In this document: positions 9,575 to 19,012 of the stretch, piece after piece
Position numbering within the stretch: the stretch's first letter is position 1
How the letters are laid out: each line of letters opens with the position of its first letter
Source of the DNA: Legionellaceae bacterium
Lineage (GTDB): Bacteria > Pseudomonadota > Gammaproteobacteria > Legionellales > Legionellaceae
Assembly (NCBI GenBank): GCA_030696305.1
Contig: JAUYSP010000075.1
Coordinates: 1-35,301 of the forward strand
Reading direction: 5' to 3'
Length of the DNA: 35,301 nt
Made by a program: the position numbers and the translations under genes
Notes under the pieces: model-generated
What the model saw: the letters and a program-made list of their open reading frames with translations, nothing else
Databases searched by the model: none
What the model was told of the DNA's origin: nothing

Positions 9575-10406
9575 CATCCAAAAAGCGCTTATAGATGCTA
9601 CCAATCTGCTTAGCGACATCAGCCCAAGCGCTCGAATTGATGCTGAGATATTGTTAAGTATGGCACTTAAAGTGAACAAGACATTTTTGTACACTTATCC
9701 CGAAAACGAGTTAAACGCTGAGACTTCAGCAATCTATCAATCGCTATTAAAAACACGCGCAAAGGGCACGCCCATTGCCTATATTACAGGCACTCGGGAG
9801 TTTTGGTCGTTAAACTTGCATGTATCGAACGCAACGCTAATACCGCGACCTGAAACAGAACTGCTCATAGAAAAAGCATTAGCAATGATTGATGCATCAC
9901 ATCCAGCGCGATTACTCGACTTAGGAACCGGCAGCGGTGCTATTGCCTTAGCACTAGCTCATTCAAGACCAAATTGGCAAATAGTTGCATGTGATAAGAG
10001 TGAGCAGGCTCTTGAAATCGCTGTAAAAAATGCCAAGCAATTGGCTATTTCAAATGTAACATTTGTTTGCTCCAATTGGTTTACTCATATTACCGCAACT
10101 GGATTTGACGCAATTGTTTCTAATCCGCCCTATATTGCTGAGCAAGATCCGCACTTATCGGTAGGTGATTTACAATTCGAGCCAAAAGATGCTTTGGTTA
10201 GTGGAATGAATGGCTTAGAATCATTGCATTATATTATAAAGCACAGTTACAATCGGTTATTACCAAATGGACTTTTATTACTGGAACATGGTTATAATCA
10301 ACGGCAAGCGGTTGATCGCATGTTACATGAACATGGATATCAAAACATAGAATGCTGGCAAGATTGGCAAGGACACGATCGAATAAGCAGTGCTAGAAGA
10401 AGATAA
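9567..10406 (+). CDS. prmC: Release factor glutamine methyltransferase
   Basis: PrmC N5-methylates the glutamine of the GGQ motif in release factors, using S-adenosylmethionine. The 279-residue product has a helical N-terminal RF-binding domain, then a class I SAM fold with [16 protein letters not shown], and the signature NPPY at residues 186-189 in [13 protein letters not shown]. The ATG at 9567 overlaps the prfA stop region, typical for this gene pair. Confidence 0.96.
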   Translation: MTSIQKALIDATNLLSDISPSARIDAEILLSMALKVNKTFLYTYPENELNAETSAIYQSLLKTRAKGTPIAYITGTREFWSLNLHVSNATLIPRPETELLIEKALAMIDASHPARLLDLGTGSGAIALALAHSRPNWQIVACDKSEQALEIAVKNAKQLAISNVTFVCSNWFTHITATGFDAIVSNPPYIAEQDPHLSVGDLQFEPKDALVSGMNGLESLHYIIKHSYNRLLPNGLLLLEHGYNQRQAVDRMLHEHGYQNIECWQDWQGHDRISSARRR

Positions 10407-10459
10407 AATCTTCGTTTTGAGCTATACTTTAATGATACCTAAACTAGAGTGAGTACAAC

Positions 10460-10891
10460 GTGAAAACTGAAACAGTTGGCAATATGGGAATTGCCCCTTA
10501 TCAAGAAATCGATAATGAAGAATACATGAATGAGAAGCAATTGGCTCACATTGAGAAGATATTGCTCGCTTGGCGTCAATCCTTAATGGAAGAAGTGGAT
10601 AGAACCGTAACGCATATGAAAGACGAAGCGGCTAATTTTCCTGATCCATCGGATAGAGCAAGCCAAGAAGAAGAATTTAATATTGAGCTTCGTACACGTG
10701 ATCGTGAACGCAAGTTAATTAAAAAGATTGAAGATGCATTAGAGCGCTTACGTGAAGATGAATTTGGCTATTGCGAAGCCTGCGGCATTGAAATCGGACT
10801 TCGTCGTTTAGAAGCGCGCCCAACTGCTACATTATGTATTGACTGTAAGACATTGTCTGAAATTAAAGAACGGCAAAATCAGGGGAACTAA
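10460..10891 (+). CDS. dksA: RNA polymerase-binding transcription factor DksA
   Basis: DksA enters the RNA polymerase secondary channel and, with ppGpp, adjusts transcription of rRNA and amino-acid genes. The 143-residue product aligns over its whole length with the E. coli type: [18 protein letters not shown], the coiled-coil tip DPSDRAS (residues 62-68, with the two acidic tip residues D62 and D65), and a four-cysteine zinc finger C105, C108, C126, C129. The start is GTG at 10460, preceded by GAGTGAG; an ATG at 10484 is an alternative. It lies 53 bp after prmC and may be read from its own promoter, since TATACT occurs at 10423-10428, although no good -35 box is visible. A short stem (AGGGGAAC/GTTCCTCT) spans its stop. 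Confidence 0.96.
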   Translation: MKTETVGNMGIAPYQEIDNEEYMNEKQLAHIEKILLAWRQSLMEEVDRTVTHMKDEAANFPDPSDRASQEEEFNIELRTRDRERKLIKKIEDALERLREDEFGYCEACGIEIGLRRLEARPTATLCIDCKTLSEIKERQNQGN

Positions 10892-10961
10892 TAGTTCCTC
10901 TGCCCCTTCTCTGCCCCTCCCCCGATTAGATGACTAACGGTGCTACCCATATGGAAATCAC

Positions 10962-11798
10962 ATGAACACTAGCACCACAAGTATCAACCATCTCGTATTG
11001 TCTTTTTTTATTTCACTGTTGAGTGTGAATCCATCATTTGCAGCAATATCAGTTACAAATAGTGAAACAAAAAATCCTATTACTTCATCAATCATCTCGC
11101 ATAAGCCAACTACCTTGCGCGAAATACAACCTGTTATTACGTTCACAGCTGGTGCGTCTATTGCACAATTAGGTCAGTCTCAATCTTTCACACCGTTAGA
11201 TCTTTGTCATTACAACTACGAATCGCAGCGCACAGCAGTCAATGTATTGTGGGGTGGTTTTATAGGCTCGAAGATTAAACATGCTTCATCATGGGAGTTA
11301 ATTGCAGGAATAGGCTATTACCAACCGACTACTCTTTTTACCCAGGGGAGTTTAACTCAAGGCGCAGACCCAACTTCGGATAGTGTATATGGTTATAAAT
11401 ACCAAACACAAAGCCAGCAACTATTAGCTGAAGGCAAATTACATTGGATTACTAACAAAAAAATTCAACCTTTTTGGATGATGGGTATCGGTGCTACTTT
11501 TAATAAAACCTCAAATTACCAAACAAATGTAGCACCTTTTTTAGAATTTACTCCAGCTTTTTCCAATCACTTGCAAACGAACTTTACCTATGCAGTTGGT
11601 CCTGGAATTGACTTCAGCCTAACTAAATCATTTCGAGTAGGCGTTGGTTATCGATTTACTGACTTAGGATCAGCACACACAGGCCCTGCTCAAATCGATG
11701 AGATACCCATTTCAAGCAGGCTAAAACAGTCACACTTATATGCCAATCAAATTCTTGCTCAAGTCACCTTTACTCCGGAAACTAAAAATGAACACTAA
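10962..11798 (+). CDS. Outer-membrane beta-barrel protein (opacity/OmpA-barrel type)
   Basis: The 278-residue precursor has a signal peptide of about 28 residues ending SVNPSFAA. The mature part alternates polar and hydrophobic residues in strand-like segments (for example VNVLWGGFIGSKI, WELIAGIGYYQP, PFWMMGIGATF, FRVGVGYRFTDLG), which fits an eight-stranded outer-membrane barrel. The last strand, LYANQILAQVTFTPE, is followed by a short KNEH tail, so the canonical terminal phenylalanine is missing. GGAA lies 6 bases before the ATG. The next gene starts inside its last codons, so it is coupled to the NTPDase. A surface role linked to the apyrase is an inference; the exact family is not assigned. 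Confidence 0.75.
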   Translation: MNTSTTSINHLVLSFFISLLSVNPSFAAISVTNSETKNPITSSIISHKPTTLREIQPVITFTAGASIAQLGQSQSFTPLDLCHYNYESQRTAVNVLWGGFIGSKIKHASSWELIAGIGYYQPTTLFTQGSLTQGADPTSDSVYGYKYQTQSQQLLAEGKLHWITNKKIQPFWMMGIGATFNKTSNYQTNVAPFLEFTPAFSNHLQTNFTYAVGPGIDFSLTKSFRVGVGYRFTDLGSAHTGPAQIDEIPISSRLKQSHLYANQILAQVTFTPETKNEH

Positions 11799-13656
11799 AT
11801 TCAAATGGGCAATAACATTTTTGTTGTTCTCTCTGTTTACGTCGATCAATACAACCGGTTATACGGCTGTCTTTAGTATTGTTCCGAAAGCGGGTACATC
11901 ATTACCAACACAGGTAACTAATGGAGGTAGTGTAAAAGCACTATATACCATCACCAACACGACCGGCCTCTCTCACGCAGGTAATTATGTTAAATATCTA
12001 CCTCCAAATACAACTCAAGTGACTGTTGACGGAACGTACCCGGCTCTATGCGGCACGACATTTCAGTTAGCATCCAAAGCGAGTTGCACCCTGGAATTAA
12101 ATGTAAAGGGGGCTGTAAATGCTAATGATCAAAATCCTCGCAATCATCTTTTTGCTTGTTTAGGCGGTTGCTTGACATGTTGTGCAGGGACCAATTTTCC
12201 TTTGAATGTGACCCTAAAGAACCCTATCTATACAGCCATATTTGATGCAGGTAGCAGTGGTACCCGTCTGTCTTTTTACAGCGTAGTGCCAGGAAATGGT
12301 GGCTACCCAATTATTAATAAAATTGGCACATTTGATGACGACCTCGATAACGTTACCGATGATGACGGTATCAACGACTTCCTCAATGGCAATGGATCAA
12401 TCAATCTCGACGGCGAACCATTGCCCCCCGGTTGTCCAGGGACGAGTGGCTTAGGTCAACTAGATGTCGAACCTTGTGTAATTCAGCCGTTATTAACCAA
12501 ACTGGATGAGGCCGTAACCGCTCAAAACATGAGTAACCCTGGTTTAAATTTAACCCGATCTCAAGTGAGAGTTGAACTATTTGCCACAGCGGGAATGCGC
12601 ACAGAAGATCAACGTAACGGCGGAGGCAAAACAACAGAACAAATTATTGAATACTATAATCAAATGAAAACTTATGTTGCCCAATGGGGATATGGCGTAG
12701 GTGAGTTTAAAACAATCAATGGTAACAGCGAAGAAGGTGTCTGGACCTGGGTTAATTTGAACGATTATTACTACAATAGTTTTGGAGGTAATACCACGGT
12801 AAGTCAATCTGTCCAAGCTCCCGTTGGCGACTTTGAAGTGGGTGGTTCATCAATACAAATAGCCTTTCCAACCAACACGCCTCCAAGTGATGCGGCTAAC
12901 GTCTATTCTGTAACAATCAATAATCATACATTCAACGTCTATAGTAAGACATTTTTAGGTTTAGGCGCAGATGATGCTCGCAAGTATGTCAAAGCCTATG
13001 ACTACAACAACAATAATGGCGGCGTTGGGTGTTATGCTGCCAGTGCTACGCAAAGTAACACTCAAGAAAAAAGTGGGATTCAACTATATCCGAGTGATCA
13101 GATCATTTCAGGTATTTATCCATTTCCGACAAATGATAACTACATTGGGACCCCATGGACCACCGTTCCGGCTAGTTCTCTATTACTTGTAGGTTCATCC
13201 GTTTATAACACTAGCGACTGTTCCACCCTCTACGAGACGACCATAAACCAAGTTACTTCTCTAGAGAGAAATAGCTATGGCACCTTTAATGAGGGGGCGA
13301 TCGCAACAATGAGTTCATTTAAGTTGAACTTACAAACAAGCAATGCGCCGTTTGTTGGAATTGATAATTTTTTCTACACGGCAGCTGACTTAGGGTACCA
13401 CCCCGCAACAGGTTTTGATCCATCAATATTTCAACAGAATTTGCAAGTTTATTGCACAGGTATTGTTGAAGATGAGGTTAATGCTCAAAACGTTTGTCCT
13501 AATGGAAATTTTATGAATACCTACTTATTTGGACCGTCAGGATTATTTAACAGCAGTTCAGCAACCTTCGCAGGCGTCTTGGATCCAGCCAATGCTGCTA
13601 ATGAGACAGTGCTTACCTGGACGCGCGGCTATTTATTATTGAGGTATGCAGCTTAG
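11788..13656 (+). CDS. Secreted nucleoside triphosphate diphosphohydrolase (apyrase, GDA1/CD39 family)
   Basis: This enzyme family hydrolyses extracellular or luminal NTPs and NDPs to NMP and phosphate. The 622-residue product (from ATG 11788, after GGAAACTAAAA; a longer upstream frame lies inside the barrel gene) has a signal peptide ending near TTGYTA. An Ig-like domain of about 100 residues follows (VTNGGSVKALYTITNTTG, YLPPNTTQVT, CTLELNV), of the kind seen in secreted Legionella proteins, then a cysteine-rich link (LFACLGGCLTCCAG). The catalytic domain shows the apyrase conserved regions: ACR1 DAGSSGTR (153-160), ACR2 ATAGMR (266-271), ACR3 GNSEEGVW with the likely catalytic glutamate (312-319), and ACR4 VGGSSIQ (351-357). 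L. pneumophila has a related virulence-associated NTPDase, and a similar role here is inferred. It converges with waaA, 26 bp away. Confidence 0.9.
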   Translation: MNTKFKWAITFLLFSLFTSINTTGYTAVFSIVPKAGTSLPTQVTNGGSVKALYTITNTTGLSHAGNYVKYLPPNTTQVTVDGTYPALCGTTFQLASKASCTLELNVKGAVNANDQNPRNHLFACLGGCLTCCAGTNFPLNVTLKNPIYTAIFDAGSSGTRLSFYSVVPGNGGYPIINKIGTFDDDLDNVTDDDGINDFLNGNGSINLDGEPLPPGCPGTSGLGQLDVEPCVIQPLLTKLDEAVTAQNMSNPGLNLTRSQVRVELFATAGMRTEDQRNGGGKTTEQIIEYYNQMKTYVAQWGYGVGEFKTINGNSEEGVWTWVNLNDYYYNSFGGNTTVSQSVQAPVGDFEVGGSSIQIAFPTNTPPSDAANVYSVTINNHTFNVYSKTFLGLGADDARKYVKAYDYNNNNGGVGCYAASATQSNTQEKSGIQLYPSDQIISGIYPFPTNDNYIGTPWTTVPASSLLLVGSSVYNTSDCSTLYETTINQVTSLERNSYGTFNEGAIATMSSFKLNLQTSNAPFVGIDNFFYTAADLGYHPATGFDPSIFQQNLQVYCTGIVEDEVNAQNVCPNGNFMNTYLFGPSGLFNSSSATFAGVLDPANAANETVLTWTRGYLLLRYAA

Positions 13657-13682
13657 GGCATATGGACTCATTCTCATATTCA

Positions 13683-14942
13683 CTACAACAACAGTTTTTC
13701 AATTTCCCCAACGTATTTAACAACCGTGCCTTGATTTGATTTCAACACTGCGGTGGCATTAGCAATTTGTTCTGCGCGTTGCATAGGATGTTGATGCATA
13801 TCAATTAACCTATCGATTAAGTCATCCGCATCGTTAGCCCATTGAAGCGCTTTTGCTGTTTTTAAATCGTTACAAATCGTTTTGGAATTTTGCATAAAGG
13901 GGCCACAAAAAGCTGGGATTCCCATCGCTATAGGCTCCAATACATTATGACCCCCGATAGGAATCAAACTCCCGCCAACGAACGCATAATCGCTCAATTG
14001 AAAGAATCCAAGTAATTCCCCTAATGAATCTAATACGACTACGTCTGCATCAGGTGTAATAGAGTCTGGCTTACTGCGTAATGCGGTTTTGAAACCCATG
14101 CGTTGGCATAAGGTAAATACCTCTTGAAAGCGCTCTGGGCGGCGAGGTGCAATTAAGAGAATAACGCTTGGTATAGCCTGTTGCAATTTTTTTAAACGGC
14201 TTAATAATTGACTTTCTTCATCATCATGTGTGCTTGCAGCAATAAAAACTGGACGTTGATTACCCCACGCATCTTTAAACATACTAAAACGATCTAACAT
14301 CGAACCTGGATGAATAAGATCAAATTTCATATTCCCTAATATTGATACAATTTTTTTAGATGCGCCGAGGGACAGATAACGGTTAGCGTCCAATTCGCTT
14401 TGCGCACCAATAAATGTAAATTGATTTAATACAGGTTTGAATAACTGACCTGTTTTTTGATATTGTTGATATCCTTTATCTGACAAGCGGGCATTGACTA
14501 ATGCCATTTGTAAATTTGCTTTTTTCGCCTCATAAATTAAGTTAGGCCATAATTCTGTTTCCATAATAATTCCCACGCGTGCATTCAAACGTTTAAAAAA
14601 ACGTTTTAAGCACCAAGGTAAATCATAAGGCAAGTACTGATGCTGAACACGCGTACCAAATTTCGTGCTAACGTGTTGTGAACCAGATGGCGTCATAGTA
14701 GTCACTAACATTCGATATTGTTTAGCAAGCAGCTGTTCAATCAGCGGAGTAGCAGCGACCACTTCACCTAATGAAACGGCATGTAACCATATATCAACTG
14801 ATTGAGGCAACTCTTTGCCCAGGGAAAAACGCTCGGCAATTCGTTGGCTATATCCAGGATTACTTCGACCTTTCCAATACAATCGCGCTAAAATAAACGG
14901 AACTAATAAATAGAGAAAACAGGTGTAAAGACGTCGTATCAT
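13683..14942 (-). CDS. waaA: 3-deoxy-D-manno-octulosonic acid (Kdo) transferase
   Basis: WaaA (GT30) transfers Kdo from CMP-Kdo to lipid IVA at the cytoplasmic face of the inner membrane, the first inner-core step of lipopolysaccharide synthesis. The 419-residue product has an N-terminal membrane anchor (LYTCFLYLLVPFILARLYW), the acceptor-side RIAERFSLG with the conserved glutamate, WLHAVSLGEVVAATPL, TTMTPSGS, the signature METELWPNLIYE, and the C-terminal GGSLIPIGGHNVLEPIAMGIP donor-binding block. The ATG at 14942 is preferred to a TTG four codons upstream. It is monocistronic here; the miniature element at 15004 lies 61 bp upstream and could affect its promoter. Confidence 0.96.
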   Translation of the reverse strand: MIRRLYTCFLYLLVPFILARLYWKGRSNPGYSQRIAERFSLGKELPQSVDIWLHAVSLGEVVAATPLIEQLLAKQYRMLVTTMTPSGSQHVSTKFGTRVQHQYLPYDLPWCLKRFFKRLNARVGIIMETELWPNLIYEAKKANLQMALVNARLSDKGYQQYQKTGQLFKPVLNQFTFIGAQSELDANRYLSLGASKKIVSILGNMKFDLIHPGSMLDRFSMFKDAWGNQRPVFIAASTHDDEESQLLSRLKKLQQAIPSVILLIAPRRPERFQEVFTLCQRMGFKTALRSKPDSITPDADVVVLDSLGELLGFFQLSDYAFVGGSLIPIGGHNVLEPIAMGIPAFCGPFMQNSKTICNDLKTAKALQWANDADDLIDRLIDMHQHPMQRAEQIANATAVLKSNQGTVVKYVGEIEKLLL

Positions 14943-15003
14943 AATTAAATCCAATCAGGTCAAAAATAATTGTACTATTTGCGCACTCCGTTTACATAAG
15001 TAT

Positions 15004-15167
15004 TAGGGTCTGTTGACAATTCATTTCCACAAAGCCTACGTCCCGCGGCGTGTCCGCGGGATCCCGAGATCTTGCTCAATACACAATTCTATTGCACAGC
15101 GATAGATCGAACTGGATCCCGCGGTCAAGCCGCGGGACGTCGAAATATGAATTGTCAACAGACCCTA
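15004..15167. repeat. Miniature inverted-repeat element, full-length copy (164 bp)
   Basis: Both ends carry the same 21-bp inverted repeat, beginning TAGGGTCTGTTGACAATTCA. Inside, 15039-15064 and 15114-15139 form a second pair of 26-bp arms with about three mismatches. Each arm is itself a hairpin (CCCGCGG/CCGCGGG), so the single strand can fold into a cruciform. The ends carry TA on both sides, as expected for TA-targeting IS630/mariner-like or some IS5-like elements. There is no reading frame of any length, so it would depend on a transposase elsewhere. It lies in the 344-bp waaA-djlA gap. The rest of that gap shows only a perfect TATAAT at 15250-15255 before djlA, without a convincing -35. 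Confidence 0.88.
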
Positions 15168-15286
15168 GACTTGTCGATAACGTTCTTTCCGGTGTTATTG
15201 ATAAGTTACGATAAGCGCACAAACCTAGGATTATATACCTAAATTAGATTATAATCCTTCAATTATCCTCTTATAAATGAGTACTA

Positions 15287-16150
15287 ATGGAGTTTCGTCA
15301 ATACTTCGCAAAAAAAACATGGTGGGGAAAACTAATTGGCGCGTTTTTCGGTTTTTTAATTGCAGGACCTATCGGTGCGTTATTTGGTTTATTAATTGGT
15401 AATTTTTTCGATCATGGTTTAATGGAGCATTTTTCAAAACCATTTTGGTATTTTCATACCGAAAATGATCCCGAAGTACGTCAGATTTTTTTTGAATCTA
15501 CTTTTATTCTTTTAGGATATATTGCTAAATCTGAAGGCCGAGTATCTGAAACATCGATCAATTGCGCCAAAGATGTGATGCTTAAAATGGCTTTGGATCC
15601 CAAGCAAATTAAAACAGCTCAAGATTATTTTAATCAAGGTAAAGCAAATAACTTCAATCCAAAGACAATACTAAAAACTTTATATCAAACAATTGAAGAA
15701 AAACCTACTTTAATCCGCTTGTTCATTGAAACGCAATATCAGTTTGCTCGCCAGACCGGTTTGACGGAGAAAAAAATTCTGATAATAAACCAGCTTCTCA
15801 CCGCTTTATGCATGGCCCCTTTGCACCAACAACAGCATTTTTCTGACGAGTCTACAGGATATTCCAATGCGTACACCCGCTATCAACAGCATACCTCATC
15901 TAACCAACAACAGTATAAACCACAATACAGTCATTTTGCCCTCAATGAAGCCTATACGATATTAAAACTAACCCCATCTGCAAGTCATGCTGAAGTAAAA
16001 CGCGCCTATCGCCGCCAAACTAGCCTCTATCACCCCGATAAACTTATTGCGAAAGGTGCATCAGAAGCTGCGATTAAGCAAGCAACTGAAAAAACACAGC
16101 AAATTCGAAAAGCATATGAACAAATTTGTGCGGCAAAGGGATGGCAATAA
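15287..16150 (+). CDS. djlA: DjlA-type membrane-anchored J-domain co-chaperone
   Basis: DjlA-type proteins stimulate DnaK from the inner membrane. The 287-residue product starts with a short cytoplasmic or periplasmic segment and one glycine-rich membrane helix (about residues 15-42, LIGAFFGFLIAGPIGALFG). A TerB-like helical domain follows (FFESTFILLGYIAKSEGRVSE is its first conserved part, positions about 69-90). A glutamine-rich linker and a C-terminal J domain (about 220-287) follow, with the HPD triad in YHPDKLIAKG. This order is that of E. coli DjlA (271 residues). It converges with the GDSL lipase, with only 4 bp between stops. Confidence 0.92.
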   Translation: MEFRQYFAKKTWWGKLIGAFFGFLIAGPIGALFGLLIGNFFDHGLMEHFSKPFWYFHTENDPEVRQIFFESTFILLGYIAKSEGRVSETSINCAKDVMLKMALDPKQIKTAQDYFNQGKANNFNPKTILKTLYQTIEEKPTLIRLFIETQYQFARQTGLTEKKILIINQLLTALCMAPLHQQQHFSDESTGYSNAYTRYQQHTSSNQQQYKPQYSHFALNEAYTILKLTPSASHAEVKRAYRRQTSLYHPDKLIAKGASEAAIKQATEKTQQIRKAYEQICAAKGWQ

Positions 16151-16154
16151 GCGC

Positions 16155-17105
16155 TTAACCAAATGCCACGCCAGAACGCTGTAATAATTCAAGCACTTGT
16201 TCAGACATCATCTTATGTGCTAAAGCCGACGGATGAACAGCATCAAAGAAAAAATAGCCTTCGCACCCATTTTTATCCATACCAATCTGCGGATGAACGG
16301 TAGCAACCATATTCAAGATTGCTTTTGAGGATGGTTTGTTCATCAATGCTTGATAACAGGTTTCAGTCGTGTTTGAAAATCCATATTTTTCAGGATCTTG
16401 CAACATATTGTATAATGATTGATTGGCATCAAATAACATGAATTGTATGTTAGGATTTTCCGCTTGTAACTGAGCTACATTTTTTTCTAAAATCGCATTG
16501 TGGCTTAAGGTGCAATACGATAACTCGTCAGTTAACTCAAACTCTCGTGCGGCAGGTGTTTTTCCAAGATCAGGTAAATTCACAACTAGAATATGCTTAG
16601 CTCCGCTTTTTACCAACCGTTGTAGACTGGTTTTAATTCCCCAGTTTACGTCACGTACCGCTTCATCAATATCATCGGGCACTGCTAAATAATTATTAGC
16701 TCCTATCCACAAAACAAACAAACTATGCTCATCAGCCTTATTTTGATGAGCTAGTAAATAACTATCAATTTCTCGATTTAGAGTGAATAATTTTTCATCA
16801 TCAAAATCACCGTTTTCCCCCAAGACACCTGCTCCGCCAAATGCGTAATCTAACAAATGAGCTCGCCAATTATCCGGATAAACGCGCTGTGCTAATAATT
16901 CAGCCCAGATTGGTCCATTACTAAAACGTCCTTCAAAATAAGGTGGTGAAAGGGGTAATTTATGCTGCATGTATGCATAAAAATTACCATTATCGGATAG
17001 GCTATCTCCAAAAACGACAATTTTATTCAGAGGTGTTGCTGAAACGGTGAAAGAAAAAAACAATAGCAAAAGAGTAGCTGCGATTTTTTTGGTGATTTGA
17101 ATCAT
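16155..17105 (-). CDS. Secreted GDSL-family lipase / lysophospholipase (PlaA-like)
   Basis: The 316-residue precursor has a signal peptide (basic MIQITKK, then a hydrophobic core, cleavage near FTVSA). GDSL-esterase blocks follow: block I FGDSLSDNG with nucleophile S35, an oxyanion-hole block around GRFSNGP and WIGANNY, and block V DAVHPS with D288 and H291 completing the triad. Three cysteines (in SYCTLS, ETCYQA, NGCEGY) could form a regulatory or structural disulfide, as described for Legionella PlaA. Substrate (lysophospholipid or other acyl ester) is inferred from the family. It sits upstream of djlA's 3' end and downstream of a degraded repeat. Confidence 0.88.
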   Translation of the reverse strand: MIQITKKIAATLLLLFFSFTVSATPLNKIVVFGDSLSDNGNFYAYMQHKLPLSPPYFEGRFSNGPIWAELLAQRVYPDNWRAHLLDYAFGGAGVLGENGDFDDEKLFTLNREIDSYLLAHQNKADEHSLFVLWIGANNYLAVPDDIDEAVRDVNWGIKTSLQRLVKSGAKHILVVNLPDLGKTPAAREFELTDELSYCTLSHNAILEKNVAQLQAENPNIQFMLFDANQSLYNMLQDPEKYGFSNTTETCYQALMNKPSSKAILNMVATVHPQIGMDKNGCEGYFFFDAVHPSALAHKMMSEQVLELLQRSGVAFG

Positions 17106-17116
17106 AATAATTCGTC

Positions 17117-17200
17117 CATTATTTCTAATTCTGAAGGCTTACGTCTCGCAGCTTCTGCCCGGAACGTAAGCTTCTAATGATAAGTTGTCAACAGAACTTA
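17117..17200. repeat. Degraded miniature element between the lipase and helicase genes
   Basis: The right end (17185-17200, TTGTCAACAGAACTTA) is a mutated form of the 21-bp terminal repeat found at 15004. The middle (TACGTCTCGCAGCTTCTGCCC) matches the inner arm of the intact copies, and AAGGCTTACGT/ACGTAAGCTT forms a stem. The last three bases, read on the minus strand, are the TAA stop of the helicase gene. The left boundary is approximate. Confidence 0.55.
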
Positions 17201-18898
17201 AGCACTGATAGTAGTTAAGTTTAATTGCCGTCCACATACCCAGGCTTTATTTAACGCATTAATCATTTCTTTAGCAATGTCTTTTGGTAACTTAACCGTT
17301 GAATGATCATCATGTATTTTTAAAGCGGTGATATATCGACTTTGCAAACCTGATTCATTTGCAATTGCACCTACAATATTACCTGGCTTTACTCCATGTA
17401 CCCGACCTACATCAATACGATATAAAGCTTGTGGGTAATCAGCTGGTAATGGACGTCTACTTTTATCAGCATATTTGTCACCTTCAATACGACCGCCAGT
17501 ACGAGGACCTTTTGTCGAAGAATTGCGCTCTACCCGAACACGAGCTTCTTTAACAAAACGCTCTGTTTTCATTGGTGGTAATGATGATTCCCATGGTTTA
17601 TCTTGATTCAACATCAAGGCTAACACAGCCGCAACATCGGAAGCCTTAGCTTCAGGATTATTTTGAAGAAATGTTTCTATTAAACGTGTATAGGGCTGTA
17701 GTTCTTTGTGTTCAAGACGTTCACTGATTTTAGTCATAAAACGGCTGTTTTTTGCCTGCTGAATCATGAAGTCATTCGGAATAACGATTTTTTCGATCCG
17801 TTGACGAGTATGTCGTTCGATAATAGTCAACATGCGCGACTCTCGTGGTGTTGCAAATAAAATAGTCACACCACTACGACCTGCACGGCCGGTTCGACCA
17901 ATTCGATGCACATATGTTTCGCAATCATGAGCCATATCGTAGTTAATAACATGGGTAACTCTATCCACATCTAACCCACGGGCAGCTACGTCTGTTGCTA
18001 CGAGTATATCAATAGCTCCTTGTTTAAATTGAGAAATGATACGCTCGCGTAATGTCTGTGTTATATCACCGTGAATTGCCATAGCGCGATAACCTTGTTG
18101 AATAAGCGACTCGGCAACTTCTTCAGTACTACTCTTAGTTCTCACAAAAACAATCACACCCTGATAATCTTCCACAGCAAGAACACGGAGTAAGGCATCA
18201 GGTTTTTGAGCTTGTGATGCTAATAGGAAACGTTGTTCGATTGTTTTAACCGTCGCTGTTTCCATGCGTATTTCCACTGATACAGGATCTCTCAAATAAC
18301 GTGTTGCGATTTGCCGGATTCGTGAGGGCATTGTTGCAGAAAATAATGCGATTTGTCGCTCAGTCGGTAGTTTAGCTAATACTGTTTCAACATCATCAAT
18401 AAATCCCATACGTAACATTTCATCTGCTTCATCCAAAACAAATGTACGTAGATTATTTAATACCAATGTACCGCGTTCAATATGATCTAAAATTCGACCA
18501 GGTGTACCCACAACAATTTGAGCACCATCTCGTAATTTTTTCAACTGCGGACGATAATCTTGTCCACCACATAGTACAGTAACTCGAACATTCGGTTGAT
18601 AAGCAGCCAACGATTCGATATGCTCTCCAACTTGAATTGCTAATTCCCGCGTAGGTGCTAATACCAAGGCTTGTGGCCCAGTGATTTCTGGTAACAAATT
18701 CTGCAGCATTGGCAATCCAAATGCAGCCGTTTTACCTGTACCAGTTTGTGCAAGTGCTATCATATCTCTTTTATTCAACATATGAGGGATCGTTTGCTGT
18801 TGAATTGCAGAGGGGGTAACGAATTTTAAATCAGCGATTGCTTTTAGCAAATTATCTGACAAATTGAGAGTTTCAAAGCTTATTTGTTCATTCGGCAT
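17198..18898 (-). CDS. deaD: DEAD-box ATP-dependent RNA helicase (DeaD/CsdA type)
   Basis: This protein unwinds RNA during ribosome assembly, mRNA decay and cold adaptation. The 566-residue product has the Q motif region near TPSAIQQQTIP, Walker A AQTGTGKT (50-57), PTRELA (82-87), DEAD (156-159), SAT (187-189), and the RecA2 motifs ARGLD and HRIGRTGRAG. A helical extension and a C-terminal DbpA-type RNA-binding domain follow (about residues 485-562: YRIDVGRVHGVKPGNIVGAI). This C-terminal domain distinguishes DeaD and DbpA from RhlE and SrmB. AGGA lies 6 bases before the ATG. The stop codon coincides with the end of a degraded repeat. Confidence 0.94.
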   Translation of the reverse strand: MPNEQISFETLNLSDNLLKAIADLKFVTPSAIQQQTIPHMLNKRDMIALAQTGTGKTAAFGLPMLQNLLPEITGPQALVLAPTRELAIQVGEHIESLAAYQPNVRVTVLCGGQDYRPQLKKLRDGAQIVVGTPGRILDHIERGTLVLNNLRTFVLDEADEMLRMGFIDDVETVLAKLPTERQIALFSATMPSRIRQIATRYLRDPVSVEIRMETATVKTIEQRFLLASQAQKPDALLRVLAVEDYQGVIVFVRTKSSTEEVAESLIQQGYRAMAIHGDITQTLRERIISQFKQGAIDILVATDVAARGLDVDRVTHVINYDMAHDCETYVHRIGRTGRAGRSGVTILFATPRESRMLTIIERHTRQRIEKIVIPNDFMIQQAKNSRFMTKISERLEHKELQPYTRLIETFLQNNPEAKASDVAAVLALMLNQDKPWESSLPPMKTERFVKEARVRVERNSSTKGPRTGGRIEGDKYADKSRRPLPADYPQALYRIDVGRVHGVKPGNIVGAIANESGLQSRYITALKIHDDHSTVKLPKDIAKEMINALNKAWVCGRQLNLTTISA

Positions 18899-19012
18899 AA
18901 TATTCCTGATAAATCAATGTAAAATCTGGTCAGTATAATATCAGGAATAAAAGCAAAATGCACGCATTTTATGTTACGTTTGTGCTGAAGATAGCTTTAT
19001 TGTAGAAAGCAT

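Noticed and set aside
10423-10445. dksA promoter (TATACT or TAAACT)
   Set aside because: No acceptable -35 box accompanies TATACT, and the alternative would start transcription too close to the ribosome site.
12401-12816. Two minus-strand frames opposite the apyrase gene
   Set aside because: They mirror the strongly supported apyrase coding sequence and have no ribosome sites or recognisable domains.
15004-15040. TTGACA in the miniature-element ends as an outward promoter
   Set aside because: The box points inward from both ends and has no good -10 at 16-18 bp, so no outward promoter can be claimed.
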